From NCBI GenBank assembly GCA_025449115.1, contig JAHLKC010000015.1:124001-188000 (forward strand): 64,000 nucleotides of DNA, given 5' to 3'. The notes below the pieces were generated by a model, which saw only the letters and a program-made list of their open reading frames with translations, had not been told where the DNA came from and did no database searches. A program made the translations under genes and the position numbers. The stretch is from Chytridium lagenaria. Its lineage: Eukaryota > Chytridiomycota > Chytridiomycetes > Chytridiales > Chytridiaceae. Shown here piece by piece: positions 21,646-32,387 of this stretch (the stretch's first letter is position 1; every line of letters begins with the position of its first letter).

Positions 21646-23512
21646 ATGGTGCCGTACGGAGTTGGCATCTCCTCACTCTCAATCGTTATGGCCGTGTGGG
21701 CATTTTTAAACGCACGCACGCTTTACGACTTGCCATCTCCTGAATACGTTTTCTCGGGGACAACATGAATTCTGGAGTTCTCGATGACCCACTAGTAGAC
21801 TTTGACCGCACTCCCAAGTTGGCCATTTTTAAAGCTGTTCCCCATCCTGAACCCATCTTTTCATATCCAGAATAGTTAGCGTAGACCCCATCAGCAACCA
21901 GTTCATCGACAAGTACGGACGGTCTCGTCTCTTCCGAGGATTGAATGTGGTTTACAAGCAGGTTGGTCATTTAAATTCGGGTTTTTGTAATGAACTCGCC
22001 TCTTAGCCGCCATGGCATCCAGAGCTGGATAGCTTCCATCCATCTCGGTCTTTCAGTAGGGAAGATGCAGAAATCTTTGAAGAACTTAACCTCAACACTA
22101 TTCGTTTGGGCGTGCATTGGGCCGGAGTAGAGCCTGTTCGGGGACAATACAATACAACGTACCTAGAAACAATGCGCCGTTTGGTTGAAATAGCTGCCGA
22201 ACGCGGTATTTATGTTATCATTGAATTCCATCAAGACGTGCTCGCTTCACAAGTAGGGAGTGATGTTTTTCGTCTGGTCTAAAAGCTACTTAGTTTTGCG
22301 GGCATGGGGTTCCGGACTGGTTTGTAAAAAAGGAATGGCAGCCTGGATGGAGGCAATTTCCTTTCCCTTTACGATTCTGGCCTTTCACAACTGAGGCTGA
22401 TGGTATTCCGAGCCAAAAGGATTGTGATTCTATCACCTGGTACCTTGGTTACTTGACACCATCCACTGCAGACGGCCTTTGACAGACGTGAGCTAATATC
22501 TTTGATCCGCTTTAACCTTTATACAGTTTACTCCAACCACGATGGCCTACTAGACTCATTCCTTAAATATTGGCAACTCGTCGTAAAAACCTTTATGGCC
22601 TACGAAAATGTTATTGGATACGAAATCATCAACGAGCCATGGCCAGGAAATCATTGGAAAGACCCCATGCTTTTGTTTCCAAATATGGGTGCAACTTCAA
22701 CTTTATACCGTTTTCAGCAGCAAGTTGCATCCGCCATTCGTTCTATAGATCCGGATTCCATTATCTTCTTCACTGGAGCTACTTGGGACCCGGATTGGGG
22801 TGTAACCGAAGTTCCCGGCGGGAAGCAATACGCTAATCGCAGCGTGTCCGCGTTTCACTATTATTCTCCACCGTCCATGAGCAGCCCGTTAAAAGCTATG
22901 GAGAGACGTGCGCAAGGCGAACTTTTGCGTTTAAAAGTCGGGATTTTTATGACTGAATTTGAAATGTGGGATGATGTAAAGAATTTTGAAAAGTCTGTTA
23001 GGAAGAGATGGGCAACGTTGAGCGCTGCTGATGTATGGTTGCAAAGTTGGACGGGATGGTCGTATAAAAGCTTTGCGCAGGACGCGGGGGGAACAGATGG
23101 GTGCCTTTTTGATGAGACTGGGACTGGAGAAGCAAAACCTCATGTGGAGAAGATGCTTGGACGAACTTACGCGGACGCTGTTGCTGGCCAAATTTTAAAT
23201 ATGAGTTTTAATGAGACGACGGCTCAGTTTAAGTAAGTTTTTTTTTCATTCAGGCTATAGCATCGCTGGAAGTTTTAATATAGTCTATTAATAGTCTTGA
23301 GTTTTTGTCGGAAACGGAGATTGAGGCACTGACTTCAGTGAGATTAAATCGAAGGCTTTACTACAATGACGGGTGTGGAAATTCAAGTGGAGCCTGAAGG
23401 CTGGCTTTCATGGCAAGACAGAGGCGGATCAACCATCGATTTTTCATACACAGCTTCCGCAGAACCCCACAAACCCATCACCATCATGGTACATCGCAGA
23501 CCAATTATTTAA
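21646..23512 (+). CDS. GH5 endoglycoceramidase-like glycosidase, membrane-anchored or secreted
   Basis: Glycoside hydrolase family 5, endoglycoceramidase branch, which cleaves the glycan-ceramide bond of glycosphingolipids. The ATG at 21646 begins with a hydrophobic signal or anchor (SLSIVMAVWAFL). Then come GRSRLFRGLNVVYK, FEELNLNTIRLGVHWAGVEP, YVIIEFHQDVLAS and GHGVPDWF. The acid/base glutamate is in YEIINEPW and the nucleophile glutamate in FMTEFE. A C-terminal beta domain (EGWLSWQDRGGSTIDFSYTA) ends at 23510-23512. At least three introns and two frame shifts (near 21850 and 23375) are evident. FHQD and GVPDW are typical of ceramide-glycosidases. Whether it attacks its own or foreign sphingolipids is unknown. 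Confidence 0.85.
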
Positions 23513-23615
23513 GAAAAGGACATGTGCCTCATTTTTTATGTTACTGATAAATGATTTTGACACTACATGATGAGAAGAGAGAAAATGGCCGCTTTGAGCC
23601 AGAAAATACGTGCGT

Positions 23616-26600
23616 TCATTTGTGTTTTTTGTTGCCCTTCTTGATACCGACATTCTTCTGCTTTTTGGAAGGTCTTGAATCGTCCTTATCTTTGGAGGCT
23701 CGAATAACTTCCTTGAGCTCAGGGTTGAGCTTGGCGGATTTGCGCATGTTACCGACAATCTTTCCAGACAACGGGATATAGGCAAAGGGATCTGGCATAC
23801 CGGGTCTCTTAAGATCACCTTGTGCTTTCTAAAAGTATATATCGTTATAAGTATTTTTTGAAAAGGAAAGAATGGGAGAGAAAACAGGTAAAAGAACCCA
23901 ATGACGCACCTTTGCTCTGTATTGGCGACCCATCATCTTATCTTTAGCGGTTTTCTCGGCAGCAATATCCGCAGCCGACTTTGTCTTCCTACCAATCCTG
24001 TTCCAGGTGGTCGTGCCTTCCTCGTCTCTTTCTCGTTCATCCCTCTTCCTTTTGTTCAAAAACTTGATGCGACCGTCAGGCAGACGAATGAAGGCACCCT
24101 CGCCCTTGAGAGATTCAAGGTAAAGATCTTCAACGTTCTCAGTAACCTCTTCCATGGCTTGGTTGGTCGCATCTTCCTCTTCCGCAATAATCATTTTCCA
24201 TCGTCATCGACCTCAAAGTCTTCGTCGTCAGCTCCGCGCTTCGCCTTCCTCGTAACAGATTTTGAAGTGATTTTAGAGACAACCTGTGAATCCAAGAAAT
24301 CAAGAACATCTTGTCCTTCACGAATGACAGCGCCAGAGGGTGCAGTCTTGGTCTATCGTTGATTAGAAAAACACCAGACACAAACGCAAATATCACCTTC
24401 TTTGCTTCATGCTTTAATTGAGCAGGGAGGTAATCGTCCTCATTGTCACTATCCAGATCACTTTCACTACCATGTAAAGCATCCTCAAACTCACGTTGTC
24501 TGCTCTGCATCTGCTGACGCTTTTTGAGAGCCAACGCGCGAGGATCTCCGTCCTCACTGTCAGAGTTTTGACCACTACGTTCCTGGGCCTTCTTCTTCTT
24601 CAAACGCTCACGCCTTTTGCGGATGTTGGTGATCAAACGAGAGTCAGATTCGGGCACGAATCCTTGGATAGCCTCGACAGAGAACCTTCGAATCAACCTC
24701 TCGAAAATATGACGGACTTTGGACTTGAAGTGTGATTTGTGATCGCGTGAGTGAGTGAGAATTGATGTGACCTAGAAAACATAAAGGCACGTTAGTTGCA
24801 AAATTCTCAAAAAGCACGGAAATTAAAGGAGTATCATGATCAAGCCTGACTTACAATGTTCTCAAGCTCATCCTCAAGATATTCTTGAGGTAGAGACACA
24901 ATGGCGACCTTGATAAATCCGAGAACAGCCTTGATGATCTCGCGATTGTTGGACGACATGAAAAGGAGAACAGTGGAAACGAGTTCCTTGATAAGATCGT
25001 GCTCGAGGGAATCTGAAGAACTAATCAGTAAGAGATTGAAAAAAAAAAACATACCGCTAAATTCAAAAATCAATCGGGCAAGGCAATTGATGGCTGCACT
25101 CTGCATGTGCGCAGACTCTCCTGCCAAACCTGCGGTAACCATTACAAAAAATTCCCTTAGGCTAACGCGAGCTGTAGTCTCTGTCTCCATCTCATCGTCA
25201 CCGTCCCCACTTTCAACCTTTTCCCCCTTTGCCAAACGGCCACGAATATTGTTCCATTCGTCAGCACGCTTCAGTTGATTACCAACAGAGTGCATCTGTC
25301 GACCCATGCTAACAAGGCACTCAAAAGCAGCAGTACGAGCCTTTTCAGAGGCCTCCTTGGTACAAAGAATGACTTCGGACAACGCCATTGGAACAAACTC
25401 CATTAGAAGACTTTCGTGATCTTCAAGCTCTGGAATATACTCGACAACTTTCTGAAGAAGCTTGGCTCGAGATCGTTCACACCAGAAGTTGCGAGTGACA
25501 AACGACGGGATCTAACAGAGTGGTGATGAGGTCCTGAAGTGACGCTTGCTGGATGGGGAGGAGGTCCAAAAGAAGGTTTAAGCCCTTATAAGTCTTCTTT
25601 TGCAGTGTTGCGTCATCGTCACGTAGCTGGCCTACAAGGACCTTGTATAGCAGGAACAAAGCAGATGTGTCGGGAAGTGTAAAACTTTCCTCGTTAGCCG
25701 ACGCCTCTAAAACACGCTTTGCGTCAGGGAGGAACGGAAGCATAACAAGAAGGAGGTCAATAACCAAGTAGCTACGGTGCCTGAATAAGGCTTCTTCGAC
25801 TGCGTCATCGGACGCTTGGTGCTGCAACAAGCTTTTGACTAAACTGTAAAAGTATGATGTAATCGCACCGCCCTCGGCGACAAGAAGGAACGCGCCAATA
25901 CAGCCTTCAAGAATGGAATTTCCTCTATCGTGAAGTGACTGCAGCATGCTTCCCTTACTGCTATTGAGCTCCAAGGAGGCAGGGTCGACGAAAGTATACT
26001 GGTTGCATAACGTGTTCAAGAACTTATTTGAAGTTCCTTTCACTCTATGCAGACCAGCTCGAGCCGTTTCAATCGCATCGATGTTGCTCTCGACCTCATT
26101 GTCCAGTTCAGAAAGATCGAAGTATTTGGTAATCAAGCTAGTCAGACCAGCATAAACCAAAGGCTTGATTTCGGAAAGGAATTCAGTCATGCCATTTTCT
26201 TCGGGGGTGGTTTGAATAATCTTCCCAAGCTTCGGCGCCAATTTGGTGAAAACTTCGGCGAGATCAACTGGCACGGTATTGCAAATGACTGGGAAGAGCT
26301 TGAAGATTTGAAGGGCAAGAGTCTCGAAGAGTTTGGACGGGTGTGAATGTCCTTGAGTCTTCAGCTCCAACGCGCGCTCAACTAAGCGGGTCGACAAAGG
26401 CAAAAGCTCTGCAGTAAAGTATGAAAGGTTGGCGGGACCAAATGAATTGTGTGCGTCGGTGAATATCTAGATAGACCTTCGTGGAAGATGGTGAAGAGGT
26501 ATGGTCGTCGAGATTCTTTCGCGTCTTCAACGTCGAAAAGATTTAGTGGTGCGCGAAGGGTGAAGCGCTCCAGCCCAAGATTCAAAGCAGCGATTTGAAG

Positions 26601-28257
26601 GCAAGACTCCAGTTCAGTCCTGTACGGAAATTCCTCCAAGTAACTAGGGGTGTCTCTGATGGTCACAATGAAAGAAAGGAGATCGTCAAGCAAAGCCGGC
26701 CCTTCAGAACCAATCCTCTGCATCAAGTTAGAGACAAAATTAAATATCCATTTACCTCAAAAGCAGCCTCTGAGATTGTCAGAACAGCACCCCAAGCGTT
26801 CCGCATAACGGCGTTGGCCAACACAGACTGGAGGCTTCCAATCATAGCCCTCAACGTGTCTGATGGGTCCCGAGAAGTCAGCGATGCCGAAAGGATCGAA
26901 TGCGGGATAGCTTTTTTAAGACAACGGAGAATGCCTGCCCGCCTTCTGAATAACAATTTGCTTCTCAGAGTTCAAAATTGGTGTGAAGCTTGATGTCCAG
27001 AAGGTTTGGAGCAAAACAGGATAAACAGTTGCAATGTACTTCTCCCTTTCAATATCCATGAACGATGACGCATTCTCATCGTCCATCAATGTAGAAAGAC
27101 AAACAAAGCCCCTCGAAACGAGATCCATCCACGCGGAAGATAACGTGACATCGTTCTCGAATGGGCGAATGCCCAACAGAGACCGAAGAACACTGTCAAC
27201 GAGTGCGACATCCAGGTGCGAAAAGGCCCGTCTTGCAATTTTGATGGTGCGGAAAAGAGAGCTTCTAAGACCTGGAACACCCACTGAGTAACAACGGTGT
27301 TTCCCATTCCAGAAGAAACAGTGGGAAGCTTCAAAAGTATTTCGCAAAGGTGCGATAGTCGGCTGCGAGTTTTCCCGTGACCACCTTGCACGGCCAACGC
27401 TGGCAAAATCGCTTCAACAATACGAGAACGTGCAAAACTTGAGTCTCCTTTATCTTAGTGTCTTGATTACCAGAAGTATCCCTGTTCAGGAAAGAGTTGA
27501 TCAAACCGGAGCAAAACTCAATCACGTGCATAGTCGCAGGATGATGCACCGAAGGCGGGGTGTCTCGTCAAAAGCCGCTTTAATGTTTCTTGACCCTTCT
27601 TCCGGACCTTTGGACTGTAAGCCATTCATATGTATATCAGAATAAACCTTGGGCCTTTCGTCAATTCCAGTCAGTAAAATAATCTGAAAGAGCGATCGTA
27701 GTTCGGATGTCTTTGGTGGCAACGATCCAGTTTGAAATGCAGAGTTCCATGACATTGCATCCTGAGCCACAAGCAAGAACTCGACACAAGTCAAGGCATC
27801 TCTCACCATCAATGCAGAGCTAGAAAAGTGCTGTAGAGTTGAACCGATCGTGCTCGCCACATCGTTAAACTTCAGCTTCAAAACGTTGCTTGGAATTCTT
27901 AAAAGCGGTCAGCATTCTCTGAATTAGATATCTTAAATTACCTCGAAAAGACAACCGCGAGCAAATGAAGGACAGCCGAAACGATATCCTCGACGCCTTC
28001 AGCATCTAATGATTGTCCTTGCTGTTCTAATAGCGTCATCTGGAAGTACATTAGATGAATCCTCAAGATTTAAGAACACCAACCAATGCACCAAAGTAAG
28101 CCAAAGGACTGAGGTTCTCATTCTGCTCCACAATGGTCTGCTCGATCGCAAAGAGCAAGGCATAGATCTTTCTCTGACTCGGCTGTCCAGACCTTTGAAA
28201 GCTGCGCTCTTTCGCAAACAGGTCGAGGCTGTCATGGCTCTCTTCAGTCTCCATCAT
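23616..28257 (-). CDS. RRP12: RRP12-like ribosome biogenesis protein (NUC173 domain)
   Basis: HEAT-repeat nucleolar protein needed for assembly and export of both ribosomal subunits. The likely start at 28257 precedes KIYALLFAIEQTIVEQ and SPLAYFGALV, the conserved N-terminus. The middle (about 25480-27880) holds the NUC173 region with helical repeats. The end has FERLIRRFSVEAIQGFVPES, then IRKRRERLKKKK, acidic stretches and a very basic nucleolar tail (SKKQKNVGIKKGNKKHK) stopping at 23616-23618. Several short introns are visible. A short additional 5' exon is possible, because a polypyrimidine tract and AG sit just upstream of the ATG (28262-28285). Divergent from uS10m. Confidence 0.85.
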
Positions 28258-28307
28258 GGAATTGTCTAAAGAAAAAAAAAAAAAGAGCTTTTCGTTTGGA
28301 GTGAAAA
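28258..28307. promoter_or_regulatory. Compact divergent region between RRP12 and uS10m
   Basis: Only 50 bases separate the two putative starts, including a run of A's. The arrangement suggests a shared promoter, although the A/T run may instead be a splice acceptor of an RRP12 5' exon. Confidence 0.35.
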
Positions 28308-29172
28308 ATGATGAAACGATGTTCAAGTCGCCTGCCAGCTGTCTGTAGCCGTTACGGATTTCAACGGCATGAACAGAGGTTTTGTTATATAGTTTACGTT
28401 GACTCAAACCATCTGCAGAGTTTATTCAACACTGCCTTCAGCACCTTTCAACGATGCGACTTTCGATGGTTAGTTTATTTAGGGATACTCGTGTGCATCC
28501 TTAACTTCTTTTATCAAGTTGAAGGAAAGCAATCGGTCCAAATTCCCGCAATACCCGCGCTGGGACCGTCTCCTAAGAGTAGATTAGTTGCCAATATCGA
28601 AGTGCAAGGGTTTATGCCGGACCATCTGGACTTCGTTGGTTACTTTGTTCGGTATTCAGCCCATGCAAGGAGTTTGGCGACATCGCCAGCAGTTATTCAT
28701 ATGCCAACCAAGACATTAAAGTGGCATGTGACGCGAGGACCCTTTGTGCATGATAAGTCAAAGGAGATTTTTGAACAGAAAACGTACAGGCGTCTTGTGC
28801 AGATTTTCGATGCTCCTCCAGAGACAGTTCAGGCCTTTGTAAGCATTCGTGATCACTATGAACCAATTGCTGACTTTTTGGAAGGTTAATTACGTGAATG
28901 GCCAGCTGCCTGCCGGCGTCGATTTGGTAGTTGAGCGATTTGATTGGGCTAAGGTGGAAGGTCTTCGCGCGCAGCTGGAAGCTCAGGTCGAAGCAGAGAA
29001 TAAGATAACTGAAGATAATAGAATATTAGCTGAAGGGTTGGCGCAAGATACCACATCCGGAGGAAGGAAACATGGTCGGAAACTCTCATATTCCGAGGAT
29101 ATTAGGGAACGGGCGGCAGAATTTATTAAGAAATCTAAAGGCCCCTCTCAGCCCGCAAAGCAGAAAAAATAG
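28308..29172 (+). CDS. MRPS10: Mitochondrial small-subunit ribosomal protein uS10m
   Basis: Mitochondrial ribosomal protein S10. The conserved fold runs from SRLVANIEVQGFMPDHLDFV through AHARSLATSPAVIHMPTKT to KWHVTRGPFVHDKSKEIFEQ and RRLVQIFDAPPETVQ, matching fungal Rsm10. A T5 run (28875-28879) breaks the frame; one T fewer joins it to VNGQLPAGVDLVVERFDW. The protein then has a basic, charged extension of about 60 residues ending at the TAG of 29170-29172. The N-terminus from ATG 28308 is Arg-rich, as expected for a mitochondrial presequence, but an intron may remove the hydrophobic stretch at about 28468-28520. Confidence 0.85.
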
Positions 29173-29208
29173 ATCATCACATATAGCACATGCTCGATGG
29201 CCTTATTC

Positions 29209-30924
29209 TTAATTCATAGTCCAAGCGATAGTGATTCTCACATCTTTTAGCTTACAAGCAGTGGCTATCTCCTCCAGTATACAAAAGAACTCAAATTGAG
29301 GCTTAGAGAGAAATCGGCCGTATTGCAATAGCTCTTCCTCTGCTCTTTGTCTTATTGTTTTAGAATCCTCGGGGACCCATGTGCCATATAGGTCAACCCT
29401 GTTGTTTCCGAGCGGGTTTGGTGAAGGAAGGCCTGGAGCCAAGGATGTCACGTCATCATCGCGTTCGTCTTCATCCTTAGAGAAGACTGATACAGAGCCG
29501 TAATGTCGATCTGCTGCCGCTGAACTAAAGCCGTAATACCCCGTATTCGTTGTCATTACAGATAGAGATCCGACAGAGCCCCTCCGAGATCTTGAAACTA
29601 TTGATTCAACCGTAGGGTTGAAATGAGCTCGACGTAAGCCGTGAACTGATAAGGAGTCCTCTCCAAGGTTTTGGTACATGCGGTTTGCTCCTTCAAAAAC
29701 TGAAACGCCGTCATTGAACTCATTTTCAATTTCAAAATATGCGTCCAGAGCAGCGTAGTACTCGAAACCCTTAAGTCGAGGGCATGCAGACAAAAGCCGT
29801 TCCACTACCGGCGCACTCAAGCCATCTTGATGAGGGGACATGCTAAGATCTAAGGCCAGGACCTCCAGATTCTCAAGACGGCGAAGACCCGAAACAAAGG
29901 TTTCTAAATTGTCTTTGCCGAGACTGCTTGAGCCCGTATCCCAAGCTTTTCTTAGAATATTCAAAGAATCTCTAAAATGTGTAATGGATAGACTCCGTAG
30001 TCTTGAACCAAGTAGCCGAAGTGATTCTGAAAATTCAGAGACACTCAGCATGGCCGTAGATATTTCCAAGCTTTTCAAATCTTTCCAACCATCAACGATA
30101 TGGTTCAAGCCAGTAATTGCAGCTGTCGAAGGAGCTATGCTCTCCCCATCAAGACCGGAGCCGAGAAGAACCCCCTCATCATCTCTGAATTCTTTGATAT
30201 TTGGGCAGCAATTGGTCAGCATCATGAGAATATTGACGGCCTCCGAGCGCGTCGTGTTAGGTAAGGCACCATCAGCGAAATCCGAACCAATGACTTGCAA
30301 TACTGGGCGATGGAAGAAAAAAGGGATTGCCCTTCCATCAGCAAACTATTAGCATCCAAACCCATCCACATTTGCTGCGGCTTTGATTTCATCGATATTG
30401 CTTCGGAATAGGAGTCGAAATAGGTTTGCTCAGTCTCCGAAGTAGAGTCCTCAATATGCAAAGACTCCAAGTGCGGGCCAACCGCTTTAAAAAGTTCGTC
30501 CAAACTGGTCATCAACTCGTGGCGAATGGTGATGCCGGCCTCTGTCTCTGGAAGAACCACATCAGCCAGTAATGTTATGCTGATCAACATTAATTTTATG
30601 GTAAAACCGAAGTGTTTTTACCCCACAAGCCCGACACCCTTTATCATGGGAGCCCGCGGAATAAGACCATGCTTAATCAGCTTCGCTACTTCTATGGCAT
30701 GACCAGAAATGATTGCAAATCTCCATAGAGACGGATGATCGATGATCTGTCGAAAGCGTCGACATAGGCTCCCACACGAAATGATGGTTCTATTTGAACG
30801 ATCAATGATCTGGCATATGCCAAAAGTATTTTTTGATAAAAACAAACAGAATCGAGGCTTACCGAGGACCAAGATATGATAATGCCGTCAACAGGCAGTC
30901 TTCAGGTATTTCCACAATAGACAT
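29209..30924 (-). CDS. F-box protein
   Basis: The start at 30924 encodes MSIVEIPEDCLLTALSYLGP. An intron follows (from about 30862 to 30810), then RTIISCGSLCRRFRQIIDHPSLWRFAII. Together these are a full F-box. The long C-terminal part contains weak leucine-rich strands (LKSLEISTAML, LRSLSITHF, LENLEVLALDL, CPRLKGFEYY) and Ser-rich linkers. A frame break lies near 30300. Presumed substrate adaptor for an SCF ligase; target unknown. It ends convergent with uS10m and starts 70 bp from HEN1. Confidence 0.75.
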
Positions 30925-30994
30925 CTTCACTAGAAATTTTTTAAAAAAAAACCCAGGCCGATCGAAACGATACTTCTTCCTCTGGCGTTTCATC

Positions 30995-32095
30995 ATGTTT
31001 GAGGGAGTACGAGAAGGACAGCTCTTTTCTCCTCCACTCTGGATGCAAAGGCGCATGAAAGTATCCCAGATATTGAGAAAACATAATGTGCAATCAGTAA
31101 GAGCTTACGGTAAAAATGACACTGACAAAGGTGAGGTTGTAGATTTCGGCTGCGGCGAAGGTGCTTTGCTCGAGTTTTTGCTTAATGATACATCCTATTC
31201 GAAGCTGGCGGGGGTTGATAGAAATCCAGAAAGAATAAAACTTGCGACAGTGAATTGCCAGCCGACAGTATACGACAAGACATATTTACGAGAGCTCCCC
31301 ATCACTTTGGATCTCTATGTTGGTTCTATCGCAGACTTCGATTGCCGGCTTTGTGAGTATGAGGCCATCACAAGTGTTGAAGTGTGAGTGTTGATGCCAA
31401 GTTGTAATATCTGCTAATCGCCGTTTGTATTAAAGAGTTGAGCATTTGGATGAAGAGACTTTGAAAGCGTTTCCGCAAATTGTCTTTGGGATGTATCGGC
31501 CTCGATTGATTGTATTTACAACTCCTAACGCCGAGTTCAATGTCCATTTTCCAAATTTAAACTACGGGAAGGCCAGACGCTATTCTTCGAGACGAGGATC
31601 ATAGATTTGAGTGGACTCGGGTAGAATTTCGAGAATGGTGGCAGTCTTGAATTTGACAAAGTTTCTTACTTTATATTCAAGGGCAACGGATCTTGCTAGG
31701 AGATTCGGCTATACGGTGGAGTTTTCCGGCGTTGGCAAAATAAGGGATTCGTGTGGGAAGTCGGGCATTGCACTCAGCTTGCGACTTTTGTTAGAACTGA
31801 GGCTATGGAGCTTCCTATGGAAATTTCAGAGTCACAAATGTTATCGCAGCACTCGTTGGAAACCACGATTTCCTTTCCATATTTTGAGGAGAGTGGATTT
31901 TCTGATGAAAAAATTCTGGGCGAAGCGATGGCAATTCTCTCGACGCGAATTCATGCCGATTTGTTAAATTTTGAGAATGAACGTCTTGACGACGAAGACT
32001 ATCAGTTCGAGCGCTGCGATTTCTTTGCCAGCCAGGTGTATACCGTTTCCCATTGGATATCTGTGGGGCCATTTGTCTATGCGCCAGCTCTGTAA
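30995..32095 (+). CDS. HEN1: HEN1 small-RNA 2'-O-methyltransferase
   Basis: Adds a 2'-O-methyl group to the 3' end of small RNAs, protecting them in Argonaute/Piwi pathways. The ATG at 30995 is followed by FSPPLWMQRR, the SAM motif VVDFGCGEGALLEFL and GVDRNPERI. The metal-binding E..EHL motif is split by an intron (SVEV | IEHLDEETL), then FGMYRPRLIVFTTPNAEFN, DHRFEWTRVEFREW and RFGYTVEFSGVG. VGHCTQLATFVR follows after a one-base break near 31755. The small deletion-like break after NLNYG (31565) is also likely an indel. The end is uncertain: TAA at 32093-32095, or TGA at 32113 if the last gt..ag is an intron. No Argonaute or Dicer gene is in the window. Confidence 0.88.
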
Positions 32096-32387
32096 AAACC
32101 AGTCACGTCTGTGATAGCTTTTAAGTCTGAAGAAGGCTCACGACTCTTTGCTGTGGATGAGGACGGTATTTTGCAACTATTGTGACTGACGTTCCGCTCC
32201 CTCAATATGATTCTCCGCAATATGAGGTTTCGGAACCTAGTGAGACATCTGATGGGAACGAAAGTATTCAAAACGATGAGAAAGATGAGGTGCATGTTTA
32301 ATTTGAAGACAATGTCTCTCTAAGTTAATAAAATATATATTGCACGTATACGTTTTTAGAGTTCAGGATCTTGAATTATTCTTTTTT

